Positions 5,066-6,226 of a stretch of DNA of 6,226 nt are shown here, in pieces. Each line of letters starts with the position of its first letter. Position 1 is the first letter of the stretch. This DNA is from Prevotellaceae bacterium (lineage in GTDB: Bacteria; Bacteroidota; Bacteroidia; Bacteroidales; UBA932). The DNA is taken from the NCBI GenBank assembly GCA_031259655.1, contig JAIRLF010000302.1, positions 1 to 6,226 of the forward strand, written 5' to 3'. The notes beneath the pieces were generated by a model. That model did no database searches and had not been told where the DNA came from. It saw only the letters and a program-made list of their open reading frames with translations. Position numbers and translations under genes: made by a program.

Positions 5066-6226
5066 TCACAGCAATTTTTTAAGTTCGTCAATATCGGGCA
5101 GTACTTTACGCCAGTTTTCGGGCATTTCTTCGGCGGTGCGATAAGTGGCTACGCCCATGGGTTTGGTATAATCGCGCACGGCAAACTGCACGAAAGTATG
5201 ATTCATTTCCTTACAGAGGATAATCCCGATAGAAGGGTTTTCGTGCGGCTTGCGCACATATTGATCCAAGGCGGCAAGATAAGTATTTAACTGTCCCAAA
5301 TAGGATGAGCGAAACTTGCCGCTTTTCAACTCGACGGCAACCAAAGCGTTGAGTTCGCGATTGAAAAACAGCAGGTCGATAAACAGTTCTTCGCCTGCTA
5401 CTTCTACGCGATACTGATTGCCAACGAAAGAAAAATCATGTCCGAATGTCATGATAAACTTTTTGATGTTGGCAACAATGCCCTGCTCCAACACGCGCTC
5501 GTCCAAATCTTTTTCACGCTCGCCGAGTTGTTCGACGTTTATGTAATCAAGCAGATATTCATCTTTGAACGCAATCACAGCTTTCAATGCCTGTATTTTG
5601 TCGGGTATGGCTTGGGTAAAATTGTTGGGCATTGTGCCGCGTTTGTTGTAGAGGTCGGCGCGAAGATAGTTTTTAAGGGTAATAACACTCCAAAAGTTTT
5701 TGGCACATTCGCGAACATAGAAAATACGCATGTCTAATGATTTGGTTTTGAAAATAATTTCCATGTGATGAGTAAAGCCTAATTGAAAAAAATCTTCCCA
5801 TTCAAATTCGTTAGCTGTCGGCTGACGAATTTGCAGAAGTAACAAATTTTCATTCACTTGCAAATCGTCAGTTATCAACTGACGATTTTGCAGAGGAGAT
5901 TGATAATCTTTTTTTTCAAAATCGCTCATCATCAATGAGCGATTTGTAATATTATTATTGTATTCGCCATTTTGCAGATCGTCAGTTGATAACTGACGAT
6001 TTATAACAAACGACCACTCATTATAAAAAATACGCATATTTTTTATATTGCTTGCCGAAAATCCTCTCAACCCCGGCAACTCTTTTTGCAACATGTTCGA
6101 GATTTGCTCAATAGCGCCTGTTCCCCAAAAACCATCACGGGAGTTTAGCGAAACATAACGTCCTTTTCCGTTTTCCAGACTAATCTGTTTTTCTTTGACA
6201 GTTTGTTCGACGGAGCTGAACAGAGA
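5066..6226 (-). CDS. YhcG/DUF1016-family PDDEXK nuclease, 5' end off window
   Basis: The frame is open from the right edge to a TGA at 5066-5068: 386 residues visible, start codon missing. The ATG at 6094 is internal, because the upstream codons read family sequence (GRYVSLNS, then GFWGTGAIEQISNMLQKELP), continuous with GFSASNIKNMRIFY, the helical DUF1016_N core. Numbering from the window edge, FTHHMEI and FYVRECAKNFWS (residues about 151-179) finish the N-terminal domain. The C-terminal YhcG nuclease domain has GHDFSFVGNQYRVEV (262-276), FIDLLFFN with D284, VELKSGKF with E299 and K301, and GQLNTYL with Q312, which together give an intact PD-(D/E)xK site. Residues 76-151 contain four 19-residue repeats encoded by palindromic DNA. 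Family members occur near restriction-modification and other defence genes, but no such neighbour lies in this window. A DNA nuclease is expected; its biological target is unknown. Confidence 0.87.
   Translation of the reverse strand, partial: SLFSSVEQTVKEKQISLENGKGRYVSLNSRDGFWGTGAIEQISNMLQKELPGLRGFSASNIKNMRIFYNEWSFVINRQLSTDDLQNGEYNNNITNRSLMMSDFEKKDYQSPLQNRQLITDDLQVNENLLLLQIRQPTANEFEWEDFFQLGFTHHMEIIFKTKSLDMRIFYVRECAKNFWSVITLKNYLRADLYNKRGTMPNNFTQAIPDKIQALKAVIAFKDEYLLDYINVEQLGEREKDLDERVLEQGIVANIKKFIMTFGHDFSFVGNQYRVEVAGEELFIDLLFFNRELNALVAVELKSGKFRSSYLGQLNTYLAALDQYVRKPHENPSIGIILCKEMNHTFVQFAVRDYTKPMGVATYRTAEEMPENWRKVLPDIDELKKLL
5774..6001 (-). repeat. Four in-frame 57-bp palindromic repeats within the nuclease gene
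   Basis: Units run 6001-5945, 5944-5888, 5887-5831 and 5830-5774, each exactly 19 codons. Their proteins begin NRQLSTDDLQ, NRSLMMSDFE, NRQLITDDLQ and IRQPTANEFE. Each unit has a palindrome, with centres at 5989, 5932, 5875 and 5818, exactly 57 bp apart. The arms are 5978-5987/5991-6000 (10 bp, 3-nt loop), 5919-5929/5935-5945 (11 bp, 5-nt loop), 5862-5873/5877-5888 (12 bp, 3-nt loop) and 5803-5815/5821-5833 (13 bp with one T-G mismatch, 5-nt loop). Three units are followed on the plus strand by, or preceded by, TTTGCAG. The array lies between the DUF1016_N helical core and the FTHH segment, probably a tolerant surface region of the protein. Confidence 0.9.

Noticed and set aside
5803..6001. 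CRISPR array
   Set aside because: The geometry (27-29 bp palindromic repeat, about 30 bp between) is CRISPR-like, but the repeats differ from each other, the whole array is an in-frame part of a conserved gene, and no cas gene is visible.
6092..6094. ATG at 6094 as the true start of the nuclease
   Set aside because: The frame stays open to the window edge, and the 44 upstream codons encode typical DUF1016_N sequence, so the start lies outside the window.

Overview
The window reads as a piece of a Bacteroidota (probably Bacteroidales) chromosome. The evidence is three exact matches to the Bacteroidota -7 promoter element TAnnTTTG on the coding strand, A/T-rich leaders without a Shine-Dalgarno sequence, a Tat-exported GH106-type glycosidase, and a YhcG/DUF1016 nuclease of the kind common in that phylum. 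This assignment is inferred from gene content and signals, not from a marker gene.

All three real genes lie on the minus strand, so transcription runs from high to low coordinates. At the right edge (6226 to 5066) is a 5'-truncated PDDEXK nuclease of the YhcG/DUF1016 family. Its N-terminal half carries four consecutive 57-bp (19-codon) in-frame units, each centred on a near-perfect DNA palindrome. Next is a 283-bp gap holding a promoter with an overlapping palindrome, followed by a complete 473-residue MFS transporter that resembles MFSD1 (4782 to 3361). A 613-bp non-coding stretch (2748-3360) then carries an AT-rich dyad just after the transporter stop, three tandem 42-bp repeats with a palindromic core, a possible second promoter, a CATTGCGA-type interspersed repeat and a well-formed promoter. 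The last gene (2747 to the left edge) is a 3'-truncated GH106-like glycoside hydrolase with a Tat signal. It is the largest gene here and open over 915 codons, and the long plus-strand ORFs opposite it are its shadows.

Nothing ties the three genes into one operon: the hydrolase and the transporter each have their own predicted promoter, and the gaps are wide. The hydrolase probably acts in the periplasm on a plant or microbial polysaccharide side chain, and the transporter probably moves small peptides or other small solutes across the inner membrane. No SusC/SusD pair is present, so a polysaccharide utilisation locus cannot be claimed from this window. The most unusual structure is the palindromic 57-bp repeat array inside the nuclease gene. 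One unit has different stem bases but keeps its pairing, which suggests that palindromy itself is maintained.
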